From positions 273,917 to 333,078 of the forward strand of contig NZ_NZMB01000012.1 of assembly GCF_002694385.1 (NCBI RefSeq): DNA of 59,162 nucleotides, given 5' to 3'. The notes beneath the pieces are model-generated. The model made no database searches. It was not told where the DNA came from and worked only from the letters and a program-made list of their open reading frames with translations. A program made the translations under genes and the position numbers. Source of the stretch: Sneathiella sp. (GTDB taxonomy: Bacteria > Pseudomonadota > Alphaproteobacteria > Sneathiellales > Sneathiellaceae). Shown in pieces: positions 40,472 to 49,448 of the stretch; position 1 is the first letter of the stretch; each line of letters opens with the position of its first letter.

Positions 40472-42079
40472 ATGACTATGAACAGGCGTCAATTTCTCCA
40501 GGCCGGAACGGCTGTCCTCAGCGCGGTCCCATTTGCCCGCAGCTTTGCGGCCATCGCGGCACCTGCCGATCAGATCGTCGTCGCCACGGGGCAGACCATC
40601 AACAGCCTCGATCTGCACCGCACCGGTACCAACCGGCCGAGCTATCAGATCGCCATCAACTGCTATGACCGGCTGGTCACCTTCGGCACCAAGACGCTGG
40701 AGAATGGCGATGTCTCCTTCGATTATTCGAAGATCGAGCCGGAGCTGGCGGAAAGCTGGACCATCTCCGACGATGGCCTTGCCATCACCTTCAAGCTGAA
40801 ACCCGATGCCGTTTTCTGGGACGGGCGCAAAGTCACCGCGGCCGATGTCAAATGGTCCTTCGATCGCGCCGTTACCGTCGGCGGTTTCCCCACCACGCAG
40901 ATGCGGGCGGGCGGGTTCAGCCGCCCCGACCAGTTCGAAGCGATTGACGCGGAAACCTTCCTTGTGAAGCTCGATAAGCCGTCCAAGCTGTCGCTGCCCG
41001 ATCTTGCGGTTCCCGTTCCCTTCGTCATCAATTCCGAAGTCGCCAAGGCAAATGCCACGGCGGAGGATCCATGGGCAACCGAATATCTGCACACCACGCC
41101 CGCAGGCTCCGGCGCCTACAAGGTCGCGCGCTGGGATTCCGGTCAGCAGATCGTGTTCGAACGGTTCGATGGCTGGGTAGGCGGGCCGCTCCCCAAGGTC
41201 AAGCGGATCATCCAGCGCGAAGTGCCGAGCCCGGCCACCCGCCGCGCGCTGATTGAGCGGGGCGACGTTCAGATTTCTTTCGATATTCCGGATAAGGACG
41301 CGGCGGAACTGGCCAGCAAGATGACCGTTCACTCCACGCCGATCGCCAACACGATCCATGTTGTCGGGCTGAATTTCAACTTCGAGCCGTTTCAGGACGC
41401 CAATGTGCGCAAGGCCATCGCCTACGCCATTCCCTATGAAGAGATTTTCAAATCCGCCGCCTATGGCCGCGGCGCGCCGCTGTGGGGCGCGACGGAGCCG
41501 ATTGAAGATACCGTCTGGCCGCGCAAATCCCCCTATTTCACCGATCTCGACAAGGCGAGAGAACTGATGGCCGCCTCAGGCTTCGCGAACGGCTTTGAGG
41601 TGCCGCTCTCCATCAGTACGGACCTCGCCACCTGGATGGAGCCGACGGCGCTGCTCATCCAGGAAGCCGTCGGCAAGATCGGCATCAAGACGGAGATCGA
41701 GAAGATCCCCGGCGCCAACTGGCGGACGGCGGTCCTCGTCGAGAAGAAGCTGCCCTTCCATCTGGAGAATTTCGGCGGCTGGCTGGATACGCCCGACTAT
41801 TATTACTTCTGGGCCTATCTGAAGGGGAATCTCTTCAACTCCTCCAACTATCATAATGACGAGGTGGCGAAGCTGACGGAGGAAACCCTGCCCATGGCGC
41901 AGGATGATCCGCAGTATCTCCCCAAGATCAAGCGCATGTTCGAGATCGCGTTCGAGGATCTACCGCGTATTCCGCTCTATCAGCCCGCGCTCAATGTCGC
42001 GGTCAACGGCTCGGGCGGGTATGAGTTCTGGTTCCATCGCCAGCTCGATCTGCGTAGCCTCGGCGCGACGGAGGCCTGA
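40472..42079 (+). CDS. ABC transporter substrate-binding protein (peptide/nickel family 5)
   Basis: A 535-residue SBP_bac_5 protein. The N-terminus MTMNRRQFLQAGTAVLSAVP with twin arginines suggests Tat export. The mature part shows NGDVSFDYSKIEPELAESWT, WDGRKVTAADVKWSFDRAV and FQDANVRKAIAYAIPYEEIF, the standard family blocks. It begins an operon with two permeases, a double ATPase and allophanate hydrolase. The ligand may be a small amide or urea derivative rather than a peptide, inferred from the last gene. Confidence 0.94.
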   Translation: MTMNRRQFLQAGTAVLSAVPFARSFAAIAAPADQIVVATGQTINSLDLHRTGTNRPSYQIAINCYDRLVTFGTKTLENGDVSFDYSKIEPELAESWTISDDGLAITFKLKPDAVFWDGRKVTAADVKWSFDRAVTVGGFPTTQMRAGGFSRPDQFEAIDAETFLVKLDKPSKLSLPDLAVPVPFVINSEVAKANATAEDPWATEYLHTTPAGSGAYKVARWDSGQQIVFERFDGWVGGPLPKVKRIIQREVPSPATRRALIERGDVQISFDIPDKDAAELASKMTVHSTPIANTIHVVGLNFNFEPFQDANVRKAIAYAIPYEEIFKSAAYGRGAPLWGATEPIEDTVWPRKSPYFTDLDKARELMAASGFANGFEVPLSISTDLATWMEPTALLIQEAVGKIGIKTEIEKIPGANWRTAVLVEKKLPFHLENFGGWLDTPDYYYFWAYLKGNLFNSSNYHNDEVAKLTEETLPMAQDDPQYLPKIKRMFEIAFEDLPRIPLYQPALNVAVNGSGGYEFWFHRQLDLRSLGATEA

Positions 42080-42082
42080 GCC

Positions 42083-43108
42083 ATGAACGGGCGCGGCGCG
42101 GCCATATCCTTGCGTATTGCGCAGGCCATCCCTGTCGTCATCGGGGTGATCGTCATCAGTTTTCTGCTGACGCGCGCCCTGCCGGGGGATCCGGCCGTGC
42201 AGTTCGCCGGGGCCGCCGCCACGCCCGAATCCATTGAACAGGTTCGCCAGTCCCTCGGGCTCGACAAACCGCTGCCCGAACAGTTCATCATCTATGTGGG
42301 GCAATTGCTGCAAGGCGATCTCGGCCAGTCGGTCTCGACAGGCAGGCCGGTTATCCAGGAGCTGGCCGCCCGCCTGCCCGCCTCGCTCGAACTCACGCTG
42401 GTGGCGCTGATCCTGTCCTGCGCCATTGCCATCCCCCTTGGCATCCTCGCCGCGACCCGGCCGGGAAGCTGGGTGGATCAGCTCTGCCGCCTGCTGGTGA
42501 CGGCGGGCGTCTCGCTGCCGACCTTTTTCACCGGCCTTGTGCTGATCTATGTCTTCTATTATCTGCTCGGCATTGCACCCTCCCCCCTCGGGCGGCTGGA
42601 CTTCATCTATCTCGATCCGCCCCATGTCACGGGCTTCTTCCTGATCGATTCCCTGCTTGACGGTGATCCGGCAACCTTCATGGGCGCGCTGCGCCAGCTG
42701 ATCCTGCCGGCGGCCACGCTGGCGCTCTTCACCCTCGCGCCCATTGCCCGCATGACCCGCACCGCCATGCTGTCGGCGCTCGGCGCCGATTATATCCGCA
42801 CCGCCCGCGCGGCGGGGCTTAATCGCGGCAAGATCCTCTATGGCTATGCCTTTCGCAATGCCCTGCTGCCGGTCGTGACCACGCTCGGCATGGTGTTTTC
42901 CTTCGTGCTCGGCGCCAATGTGCTGGTGGAGAAAGTCTTCGCCTGGCCCGGCATCGGCTCTTACGCGGTGGAGGCGCTGGTGGTGTCCGACTATGCCGCC
43001 GTGCAGGGCTTCGTCCTCGCCATGGCGCTGCTGTTCGTTGTTCTCAACCTGGTGATTGACCTCGCCTATTCGATCATCGACCCCCGATTTGGAGCCGACG
43101 CCAAATGA
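42083..43108 (+). CDS. ABC transporter permease (DppB type)
   Basis: A 341-residue permease with about six helices: IPVVIGVIVISFLLTRALPG at the N-terminus with the DPAVQFAG periplasmic segment. The EAA-type loop is LSALGADYIRTARAAGLNRG, and the following LVEKVFAWPGIGSYAVEALV is the DppB signature. It starts 3 bp after the binding-protein stop and overlaps dppC-type gene by ATGA. Confidence 0.95.
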   Translation: MNGRGAAISLRIAQAIPVVIGVIVISFLLTRALPGDPAVQFAGAAATPESIEQVRQSLGLDKPLPEQFIIYVGQLLQGDLGQSVSTGRPVIQELAARLPASLELTLVALILSCAIAIPLGILAATRPGSWVDQLCRLLVTAGVSLPTFFTGLVLIYVFYYLLGIAPSPLGRLDFIYLDPPHVTGFFLIDSLLDGDPATFMGALRQLILPAATLALFTLAPIARMTRTAMLSALGADYIRTARAAGLNRGKILYGYAFRNALLPVVTTLGMVFSFVLGANVLVEKVFAWPGIGSYAVEALVVSDYAAVQGFVLAMALLFVVLNLVIDLAYSIIDPRFGADAK

Positions 43109-43992
43109 CAGACCAGACATCGACAGCGCCCGCCACGCCCGCCGCCCGCCACGCCATGGCGGCGCATATGCTGTATGTGTGCCGGGAAAATCCGGTGACG
43201 GCGGCCTCTTTCGTGATGTTCGCCTTTTTCATCCTGTCGGCGCTGATCGGCCCCTATGTGGTGCCGTATGATCCGCTCGCCACCAACTCCGCCATTGCTT
43301 TGCAAGCGCCGAGCCTCGCGCATCCTTTCGGCACTGACAACCTTGGCCGCGATGTCTTCAGCCGGGTGATTGTCGCCACCCGGCTCGATCTGATCATCTC
43401 GGTCCTGGCGGTGGCGATTTCCTTCGTCATCGGCTCTATCCTCGGCGCCATATCCGGCTATCGGGGCGGCTGGATCGATAGTGTTCTGAACCGCGTCCTT
43501 GACACCATCATGGCCTTTCCGCTGTTCGTGCTGGCCATGGGAATTGTCGCCGCGATGGGCAATTCCGTCACCAATATCATTATCGCAACGGCCATCATCA
43601 ACATCCCCTTCTATGCGCGGCTGGTCCGGGCCGAGGTCAGCATCCGCCGCGAGGCGGGCTTCACCCTCGCCGCCAAGCTGGCCGGCAATTCCGACTTGCG
43701 CGTCCTCGCCCTGCATATTTTCCCCAACTCCCTGCCGCCCATGATGGTGCAGGTGTCGCTCAATCTCGGCTGGGCCATTCTCAATGCGGCGGGGCTCAGC
43801 TTCATCGGTCTTGGCGTCAAGCCGCCGACGCCGGAATGGGGCATCATGGTGGCGGAAGGCGCCAACTACATCATCTCGGGCGAATGGTGGATGGCGCTGT
43901 TTCCCGGCCTGTGGCTGCTGCTCGCCGTTTTTACCTTCAACCTGATGGGCGACGGCCTGCGCGACATCGTTGATCCCCGCCGGAGGACCTGA
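43105..43992 (+). CDS. ABC transporter permease (DppC type)
   Basis: A 295-residue permease. A cytosolic N-terminus is followed by VMFAFFILSALIGPYVVPYD, then HPFGTDNLGRDVFSRVI, the hallmark DppC segment. The EAA loop is EVSIRREAGFTLAAKLAGNS. FIGLGVKPPTPEWGIMVAEG lies near the C-terminus. It pairs with the DppB-type permease, whose last codons it overlaps by 4 bp. Confidence 0.95.
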   Translation: MTDQTSTAPATPAARHAMAAHMLYVCRENPVTAASFVMFAFFILSALIGPYVVPYDPLATNSAIALQAPSLAHPFGTDNLGRDVFSRVIVATRLDLIISVLAVAISFVIGSILGAISGYRGGWIDSVLNRVLDTIMAFPLFVLAMGIVAAMGNSVTNIIIATAIINIPFYARLVRAEVSIRREAGFTLAAKLAGNSDLRVLALHIFPNSLPPMMVQVSLNLGWAILNAAGLSFIGLGVKPPTPEWGIMVAEGANYIISGEWWMALFPGLWLLLAVFTFNLMGDGLRDIVDPRRRT

Positions 43993-43995
43993 ACC

Positions 43996-45624
43996 ATGCT
44001 CTCGATCCATGACCTCAATGTCTCCTTCCGCACCCGCCGGGGCGATGTCAACGCCGTCAAGGGGATCAGCTTCGATCTCGCCAAGGGGGAGCGGCTCGGC
44101 ATTGTCGGGGAAAGCGGATCAGGCAAGTCCGTCACCTCCTACGCGCTGATGCGCATTCTCGATGCCGGGGGGCGGATTGCCGCAGGCGAAGCCGTCTACA
44201 GCGGGATCGACCTCCGCCGCGCCAGCGAATCCGCCATGAAGGACATTCGCGGACGGGAAATCTCGATGATTTTCCAGAACCCGCGCGCCGCCCTCAACCC
44301 CATCCGCAAGGTCGGCCATCAGATCGAGGATGTGTTGCGGCAGCACGCTCAGGCGACCGCCGCCAATGCGAAGGAAAAAGCCATTGCGGCGCTGGAGGCC
44401 GTTCGCATCAATGACGCCGCCGCCCGCTATGAGGCCTATCCCTTTGAACTCTCCGGCGGCATGTGCCAGCGCATCGTCATCGCCATCGCGCTCGCCTGCA
44501 ATCCGAAACTGCTGATCGCCGACGAACCGACCACCGGCCTTGACATCACGACGCAGAAAACGGTGATGGATCTGGTCGATGATCTGGTCCGGGCGCGCGG
44601 CATGTCGTCGATCCTGATCACCCATGATCTCGGGCTGGCGTCCCAATATTGCGACCGCATCGTCGTGATGAAGGACGGGCTGATCGTGGAAGAAGGCGAT
44701 CCCGTCGCCCTCTTCACCAATCCGCAGCATCCCTATACCAACCGCCTGGTGGAGGCGACGCCGCGCCGGGGCGTCCGCATCCGCTCGCTGCTGCCTGAAG
44801 ACCAGCGAACCCCCGAACCGCCCCGCACAATCGGCAATGACCCATTGCTCGACGTGATCAACCTCAAGAAAACCTATATGGGCAAATCCGGCCCGGTGCA
44901 TGCCGTCAAAGGCATCAGCTTCACCATCCGCGAGGGGGAAAGTGTCGGGCTGGTCGGCGAATCGGGCTGCGGCAAATCGACCACCTCCGCCATGATCGTG
45001 CGGCTGCTTGAGGCCAGCTCCGGCCAGATTCTCTACCGGGGGGAGGATCTGGCGACCCTTCCGGCGTTGCAGTTTGCCCATCACCCCCTGCGGTCGAAAA
45101 TCCAGATGGTGTTTCAGGATGCGACGGACAGCCTCAACCCGCGCCATACGGCCCGGCAATCCATTGCGGAACCGCTGCTGCGCATGTCGAAACTGCGCGG
45201 CGACAAACTCCGCGCCCGCGTTGAGGAACTCGCCACGCTTACCGGGCTGCCCACGCATCTGCTGGATCGCTTTCCGCATCAGCTTTCCGGCGGGCAGAAG
45301 GCGCGCGTCGGCATTGCCCGCGCCATCGCCCCCGATCCGGATCTGCTGATCCTCGATGAGCCGACGGCCGCGCTTGATGTGTCCATCCAGGCGCTCGTCC
45401 TCAACCTGCTCTGCGATTTGCGGGCCCGGCTCGGCATGAGTTACCTGTTCGTCAGCCATGATCTCAACGTTGTCCGCCTGCTGTGCGACAAGGTGGTTGT
45501 CATGAAGGGCGGCGCGATTGTGGAGGCGGGTTCGGTCAGCGACGTGATGGACGCCCCGTCCGATCCCTATACCCGCGAGCTGTTATCGGCCGCGCCACAG
45601 GCGCCACAACGCTCGATTGCCTGA
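43996..45624 (+). CDS. Fused double ABC ATPase (DppD-DppF type)
   Basis: A 542-residue protein with two nucleotide-binding domains. The first has Walker A GESGSGKS near 36-43, signature LSGGM and Walker B LLIADEPTTGLD. The second has GESGCGKSTTS near 318, LSGGQKARVGIARAI and LLILDEPTAALDVS. In many species these are two genes. Each half carries the oligopeptide-type C-terminal extension (PQHPYTNRLVEATP; DAPSDPYTRELLSAAP). It energises the importer. Confidence 0.95.
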   Translation: MLSIHDLNVSFRTRRGDVNAVKGISFDLAKGERLGIVGESGSGKSVTSYALMRILDAGGRIAAGEAVYSGIDLRRASESAMKDIRGREISMIFQNPRAALNPIRKVGHQIEDVLRQHAQATAANAKEKAIAALEAVRINDAAARYEAYPFELSGGMCQRIVIAIALACNPKLLIADEPTTGLDITTQKTVMDLVDDLVRARGMSSILITHDLGLASQYCDRIVVMKDGLIVEEGDPVALFTNPQHPYTNRLVEATPRRGVRIRSLLPEDQRTPEPPRTIGNDPLLDVINLKKTYMGKSGPVHAVKGISFTIREGESVGLVGESGCGKSTTSAMIVRLLEASSGQILYRGEDLATLPALQFAHHPLRSKIQMVFQDATDSLNPRHTARQSIAEPLLRMSKLRGDKLRARVEELATLTGLPTHLLDRFPHQLSGGQKARVGIARAIAPDPDLLILDEPTAALDVSIQALVLNLLCDLRARLGMSYLFVSHDLNVVRLLCDKVVVMKGGAIVEAGSVSDVMDAPSDPYTRELLSAAPQAPQRSIA

Positions 45625-45652
45625 ATATCCCCAAGTGTAAAGACGAAGACCC

Positions 45653-47434
45653 ATGACTATGATTGCCAATATACCCGACCAGATCGACAAGCTGCGCCAG
45701 GCCTACCGCACCGGATTGCGGCCCGAAACCGTTATTGCCGACGTCTTCCGGCGGCTTGAGGCCGTGGATGACCCCGGCATTTTCATCCATACCGACCGGG
45801 AGGCGGCGCTCAAGGCGGCGAAAGCCCTCGGCGATTATGACGGGCGGCCCCTGTGGGGTATTCCCTTTGCCGTGAAGGACAATATCGACGTTGCGGGCAT
45901 GCCGACCACCGCCGCCTGTCCCGATTTTGCCTATACCCCCGATCAGGATGCCTTCGCCGTCGCGCGCCTGAAAGCCGCCGGGGCCATCTGTATCGGCAAG
46001 ACCAATCTTGACCAGTTCGCCACCGGTCTGGTGGGGGTGCGCACGCCCTATCCCGCGCCCCGAAACGCCGTTGATCCGGACATCGTGCCGGGGGGCTCCT
46101 CCTCCGGCTCCGCCGTTGCGGTGGCGCAAGGGATCGTCGCATTCGCCCTCGGTACAGATACCGCCGGTTCGGGCCGGGTGCCCGCGGCGCTTAACAATAT
46201 TGTCGGCCTCAAACCGACCCTTGGCGCCCTTTCGACCAGCGGCGTGGTTCCGGCCTGCCGGTCGCTCGATACCGTGTCGGTTTTCGCCCATTCGGTCGCC
46301 GATGCCTGGGCCGTCTTCGATGCGGCGGCGGCCTTCGATCCGGAGGATGCCTATTCCCGGCCACTGCCCGCCCCGCGCCTGTGCGGCGTGCCGCCGGTGC
46401 TGCGCATCGGCGTTCCGGACGCGGCGAGCCTGGAAACCTTCGGCGACACGATCCAGAAGGACAGCTTCCGCAAGACGCTGGCCATGCTGAAGGTGAACGG
46501 CGCCATCATTTCCGAGATGGATTTCTCGCCTTTCTATGAGGTTGCGCGGCTCCTCTATAACGGGGCGTGGGTGGCGGGGCGCATCGCCGCCATTGGCGAC
46601 CGTCTCACAACCGCCCCCGACACCCTGCATCCCGCCTTGCGCGCCGTTCTGGAACCCGGCCTGAAACTCACAGCGGCCGATGCCTTCCGCGATATCTATC
46701 AATTGCGCGCGCTGGAACGGCGCTGCCGCGATCTCATGGCCGATATCGACCTGCTGTGCGTGCCCAGCATTCCGACATTTGTAACCGTCAAGGAGGTCGA
46801 GGCCGAGCCCATCGCCGCCAATTCGAAGCTTGGCACCTATACGAATTTCGTCAATCTTCTCGATCTATGCGCGATCACCGTGCCCACGCCTCCGCGCGCC
46901 GACCACCGCCCGGGCAGCGTGACACTGATTGCCGGGAAAGGCCGCGATGCCCTCTGCGCCGCCCTCGCCGGTCGGATCGAAGGGAATTTCGGCCAAAGTT
47001 CAGGAAGCCAGCCCGTGACCGATGTGCAGGAGGATGAAATCGCCCTTGCCGTCTGCGGGGCGCATATGTCGGGCCTGCCGCTGAATGGGGAACTGACCAG
47101 CCGCAATGCCCGCTTCCTGCGCCGCTGCCGGACCGCGCCGCGTTACAGTTTTCATGCCCTTGCCGGCGGCCCGCCCAAACGGCCCGGCCTCGTGCTGGAA
47201 AAAGACGGTGGCGCCGCCATCAGCGTTGAGATATGGGCCCTGCCGCGCGCATATTTCGGAGACTTCATCGACGGCATTCCCGCCCCTCTCGGCATCGGGA
47301 CGATCCATCTCGACGATGGCGGCACGGTCAAAGGTTTCATCTGCGAGGCGGGCGGCCTCGACGGCGCGGAGGATATCAGTCCCCTCGGCGACTGGCGCAG
47401 CTATCTCAGCCAACATATGTCCCGCGGCGCATGA
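45653..47434 (+). CDS. atzF: Allophanate hydrolase
   Basis: A 593-residue amidase-signature enzyme that cleaves allophanate to ammonia and CO2 (via N-carboxycarbamate). The catalytic triad is Lys75 (PFAVKDNIDVAGMPT), the cis-Ser in GGSSSGSAV (149-150) and nucleophile Ser173 (GTDTAGSGRVPAAL). The C-terminal domain (about 460-593; LTSRNARFLRRCRTAPRYS, IPAPLGIGTIHLDDGG) is the small domain found in AtzF and urea amidolyase and is full length. No urea carboxylase or biuret hydrolase is adjacent, so the source of allophanate lies elsewhere or the importer supplies a precursor. It follows the ABC genes after 28 bp. Confidence 0.92.
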   Translation: MTMIANIPDQIDKLRQAYRTGLRPETVIADVFRRLEAVDDPGIFIHTDREAALKAAKALGDYDGRPLWGIPFAVKDNIDVAGMPTTAACPDFAYTPDQDAFAVARLKAAGAICIGKTNLDQFATGLVGVRTPYPAPRNAVDPDIVPGGSSSGSAVAVAQGIVAFALGTDTAGSGRVPAALNNIVGLKPTLGALSTSGVVPACRSLDTVSVFAHSVADAWAVFDAAAAFDPEDAYSRPLPAPRLCGVPPVLRIGVPDAASLETFGDTIQKDSFRKTLAMLKVNGAIISEMDFSPFYEVARLLYNGAWVAGRIAAIGDRLTTAPDTLHPALRAVLEPGLKLTAADAFRDIYQLRALERRCRDLMADIDLLCVPSIPTFVTVKEVEAEPIAANSKLGTYTNFVNLLDLCAITVPTPPRADHRPGSVTLIAGKGRDALCAALAGRIEGNFGQSSGSQPVTDVQEDEIALAVCGAHMSGLPLNGELTSRNARFLRRCRTAPRYSFHALAGGPPKRPGLVLEKDGGAAISVEIWALPRAYFGDFIDGIPAPLGIGTIHLDDGGTVKGFICEAGGLDGAEDISPLGDWRSYLSQHMSRGA

Positions 47435-47501
47435 ACAGGGGATCAGAAACCGGCCTGCATGTTGCGGCGGCCTGATTACCGATCGGTCAAAAACAGGGGA
47501 A

Positions 47502-47577
47502 TGGTGCCGCTGGCCTGACTCGAACAGGCGACCTACGCATTACGAATGCGGTGCTCTACCAACTGAGCTACAGCGGC
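47502..47577 (-). tRNA. tRNA-Thr (anticodon CGT)
   Basis: A 76-nt cloverleaf with encoded CCA. The acceptor GCCGCTG pairs with CAGCGGC, the T-arm is GCCTG-TTCGAGT-CAGGC, and the anticodon loop TTCGTAA gives CGT, reading ACG. The first pair of the anticodon stem is a C27-U43 mismatch (usually C-G); all else is regular. Confidence 0.95.
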
Positions 47578-48082
47578 TTATCGCGTTTCGCGGCAACATA
47601 TAATCCGCCCGCAAAAGAGAAGCAAGCGTTTCCTCGCTTCCCTTGCATTTTACACGCGGCAGAGCATGCGGAACGGTGGCGCCGATCCTGCGTCGCAACG
47701 AAGGCCCGCATGGCCGGAGATGTGAAAAGTTTATGTCCGGGTCGCTTCCCTCCTGACCGCTGGAATGGATAAAATGCCGCGTTGCCTGTTCCTTGACAGG
47801 CGGGGGCAGACATGCTGCCGGTCCGTCTTCTGGCTGAAAACGCTCTCTCCCTTTCCGTTGGCGCGAAAAGAGCGGACCTTAATACCGCGGCAACCAAAGT
47901 CGCCTGCTATCCTTGATGCTGTTGTTATGGAATGTTGAAACGGCGGGGCGTTCAGCCCTCTGTCCGACGCGTATATTATACGCCATATACGATCATAAGT
48001 CCAGAAAAATACGCATTCGCCGGCGCGGGCGCGGCGATGACGGGAGCCGCGGCGACGGGGATAACCCGCGGATCGCCGTGCC
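47578..48082. other. Gene-free region between tRNA-Thr and hemY
   Basis: No convincing ORF, RNA or repeat is seen in these 505 bases. Both flanking genes are on the minus strand, so the tRNA-Thr promoter must lie here. The AT-rich patch TATATTATACGCCATATAC near 47973 stands out in GC-rich DNA. Confidence 0.5.
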
Positions 48083-49438
48083 TTAGGTGCTCGCTGAAAT
48101 TTCCCGGACGATTTCCGCCTCGATCACATCCGGAGAGTGCGTCCCGCGATCCACCGTCCGCCATTCGAAGCTGTCGAAGCTGTCACAGGCCGGGCAGTGG
48201 GCGTGCCAATCCTCCTCCTGACGGCCGCAGGAATTACAGATCCAGAGGGGGTCCTGCGGGGCGACGCTGCTTTTCACAATCCATTCCCGCGCCGCGAAGG
48301 CATCGGCGTTGGCCTTTTCCTCCAGCTCCGCCAGCAGGCGGAGAATTCCGGCGGTGGGATTGTCCCCGCCCGCCTTCAGCAAATGCTCCCGCGCCAGACC
48401 CCAATCGCGTGAGGCCAGGGCCGCCCGGCCCAGCATTAGATGGGTTTCCTTATGATCGGGGTTGCCGGGGGCGACGGTTTCCGTGGCCCGCCGCAGCCAA
48501 TCCGCCGGCTGCTCGCCCGCGACGCTGTGCCGGATGGCTTCGGCAAGGTCCTGATGCGGCGCATGTTTCCAGGTTTCCGCCACAAGCTTGCGCAACTTGC
48601 GTGAATTTCCCTGCACCTCCGCCGCCAGCTTCATATCGAGCACGGCCGCCGGAACAAAGCTCGGGTCCAGCGCATGCGCCTGCTCGGCCAGCGGAAGGGC
48701 TTCCGCATCGCCTTTCAGCTTTTGCGTCGCCAGCGCCCGTTCATAGGTAATCACGGCCTTCGCCCGGCGCACCGCGTCGCTTTTCGCCGCCTTGCCGCGC
48801 GCCATTTTGGCGAGCAGCCGGTCCGCCTCGTCCCAGTCGCGCATCTTGAGCGCCAGTTCATACAGGTCTTTCTGGACCCATTCGGTGCCGGGGCGCAATT
48901 CCTCCGCCCGCTTTGCGAGGCTCCGCGCCTTTTCAAGATCACCGTCGCGAATGGCGCGGTTGATCAGCCCGCGCAGCCCGAGAAATTCCGTATCCCGCCG
49001 CTGCATCATGCGGTCATAATAGATATTGGCCGCCCGTTCATCGGCGTTCAGCTCCGCCGCCTGCGCGGCGAGCAACAGCGTCATCGGCTCCCCGGAAAGA
49101 TGCTTTTCCGCCGCCACGGCCTGTCGGCGCGCCTCATCCGCATCACCTGCGGCAATGGCGACCATGCCGCTGGAAATGGCTTCCAGCCCCTTGTTGCGGC
49201 GGCGTTCGGAAAAGACATCGCCGATCCGCCCCGGACTGTGCTTCAGCCAGATCCAGAAACGATAAAGAAGCGCGACGAGCGCCGCAAAGACCAGCGCCAG
49301 CAGACCCACCACAATGACCGAGGTTTCAACGATATATCCGCCCCATGTAAGGCGGACATCCCCCGGATGATCGGACAGCCAGACCGCGCCAAGCGCAATC
49401 AGGACAACCAGGGCAAATATGAAAAGAATGCGGATCAT
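48083..49438 (-). CDS. hemY: HemY family protein (TPR, heme biosynthesis operon)
   Basis: A 451-residue protein. Two N-terminal membrane helices (LFIFALVVLIALGAVWLS and VIVVGLLALVFAALVALLY) are followed by TPR-type helical repeats. A C-terminal zinc ribbon reads CNSCGRQEEDWHAHCPAC. This is the proteobacterial HemY (unrelated to protoporphyrinogen oxidase), which sits in the inner membrane with its TPRs in the periplasm or cytosol and supports the late heme pathway. It is the last gene of hemC-hemD/Mic60-hemY, 10 bp after its neighbour. Confidence 0.92.
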   Translation of the reverse strand: MIRILFIFALVVLIALGAVWLSDHPGDVRLTWGGYIVETSVIVVGLLALVFAALVALLYRFWIWLKHSPGRIGDVFSERRRNKGLEAISSGMVAIAAGDADEARRQAVAAEKHLSGEPMTLLLAAQAAELNADERAANIYYDRMMQRRDTEFLGLRGLINRAIRDGDLEKARSLAKRAEELRPGTEWVQKDLYELALKMRDWDEADRLLAKMARGKAAKSDAVRRAKAVITYERALATQKLKGDAEALPLAEQAHALDPSFVPAAVLDMKLAAEVQGNSRKLRKLVAETWKHAPHQDLAEAIRHSVAGEQPADWLRRATETVAPGNPDHKETHLMLGRAALASRDWGLAREHLLKAGGDNPTAGILRLLAELEEKANADAFAAREWIVKSSVAPQDPLWICNSCGRQEEDWHAHCPACDSFDSFEWRTVDRGTHSPDVIEAEIVREISAST

Positions 49439-49448
49439 GACACCCTCT

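Noticed and set aside
47106-47603. Plus-strand ORF ending across tRNA-Thr
   Set aside because: Its C-terminal peptide (WPDSNRRPTHYECGALPTELQ) is the well-known false translation of a tRNA antisense strand, and the rest shadows allophanate hydrolase.
47568-47897. Minus-strand 109-codon ORF upstream of tRNA-Thr
   Set aside because: It runs into the tRNA, lacks any motif, and has random-looking Arg/Ala composition.
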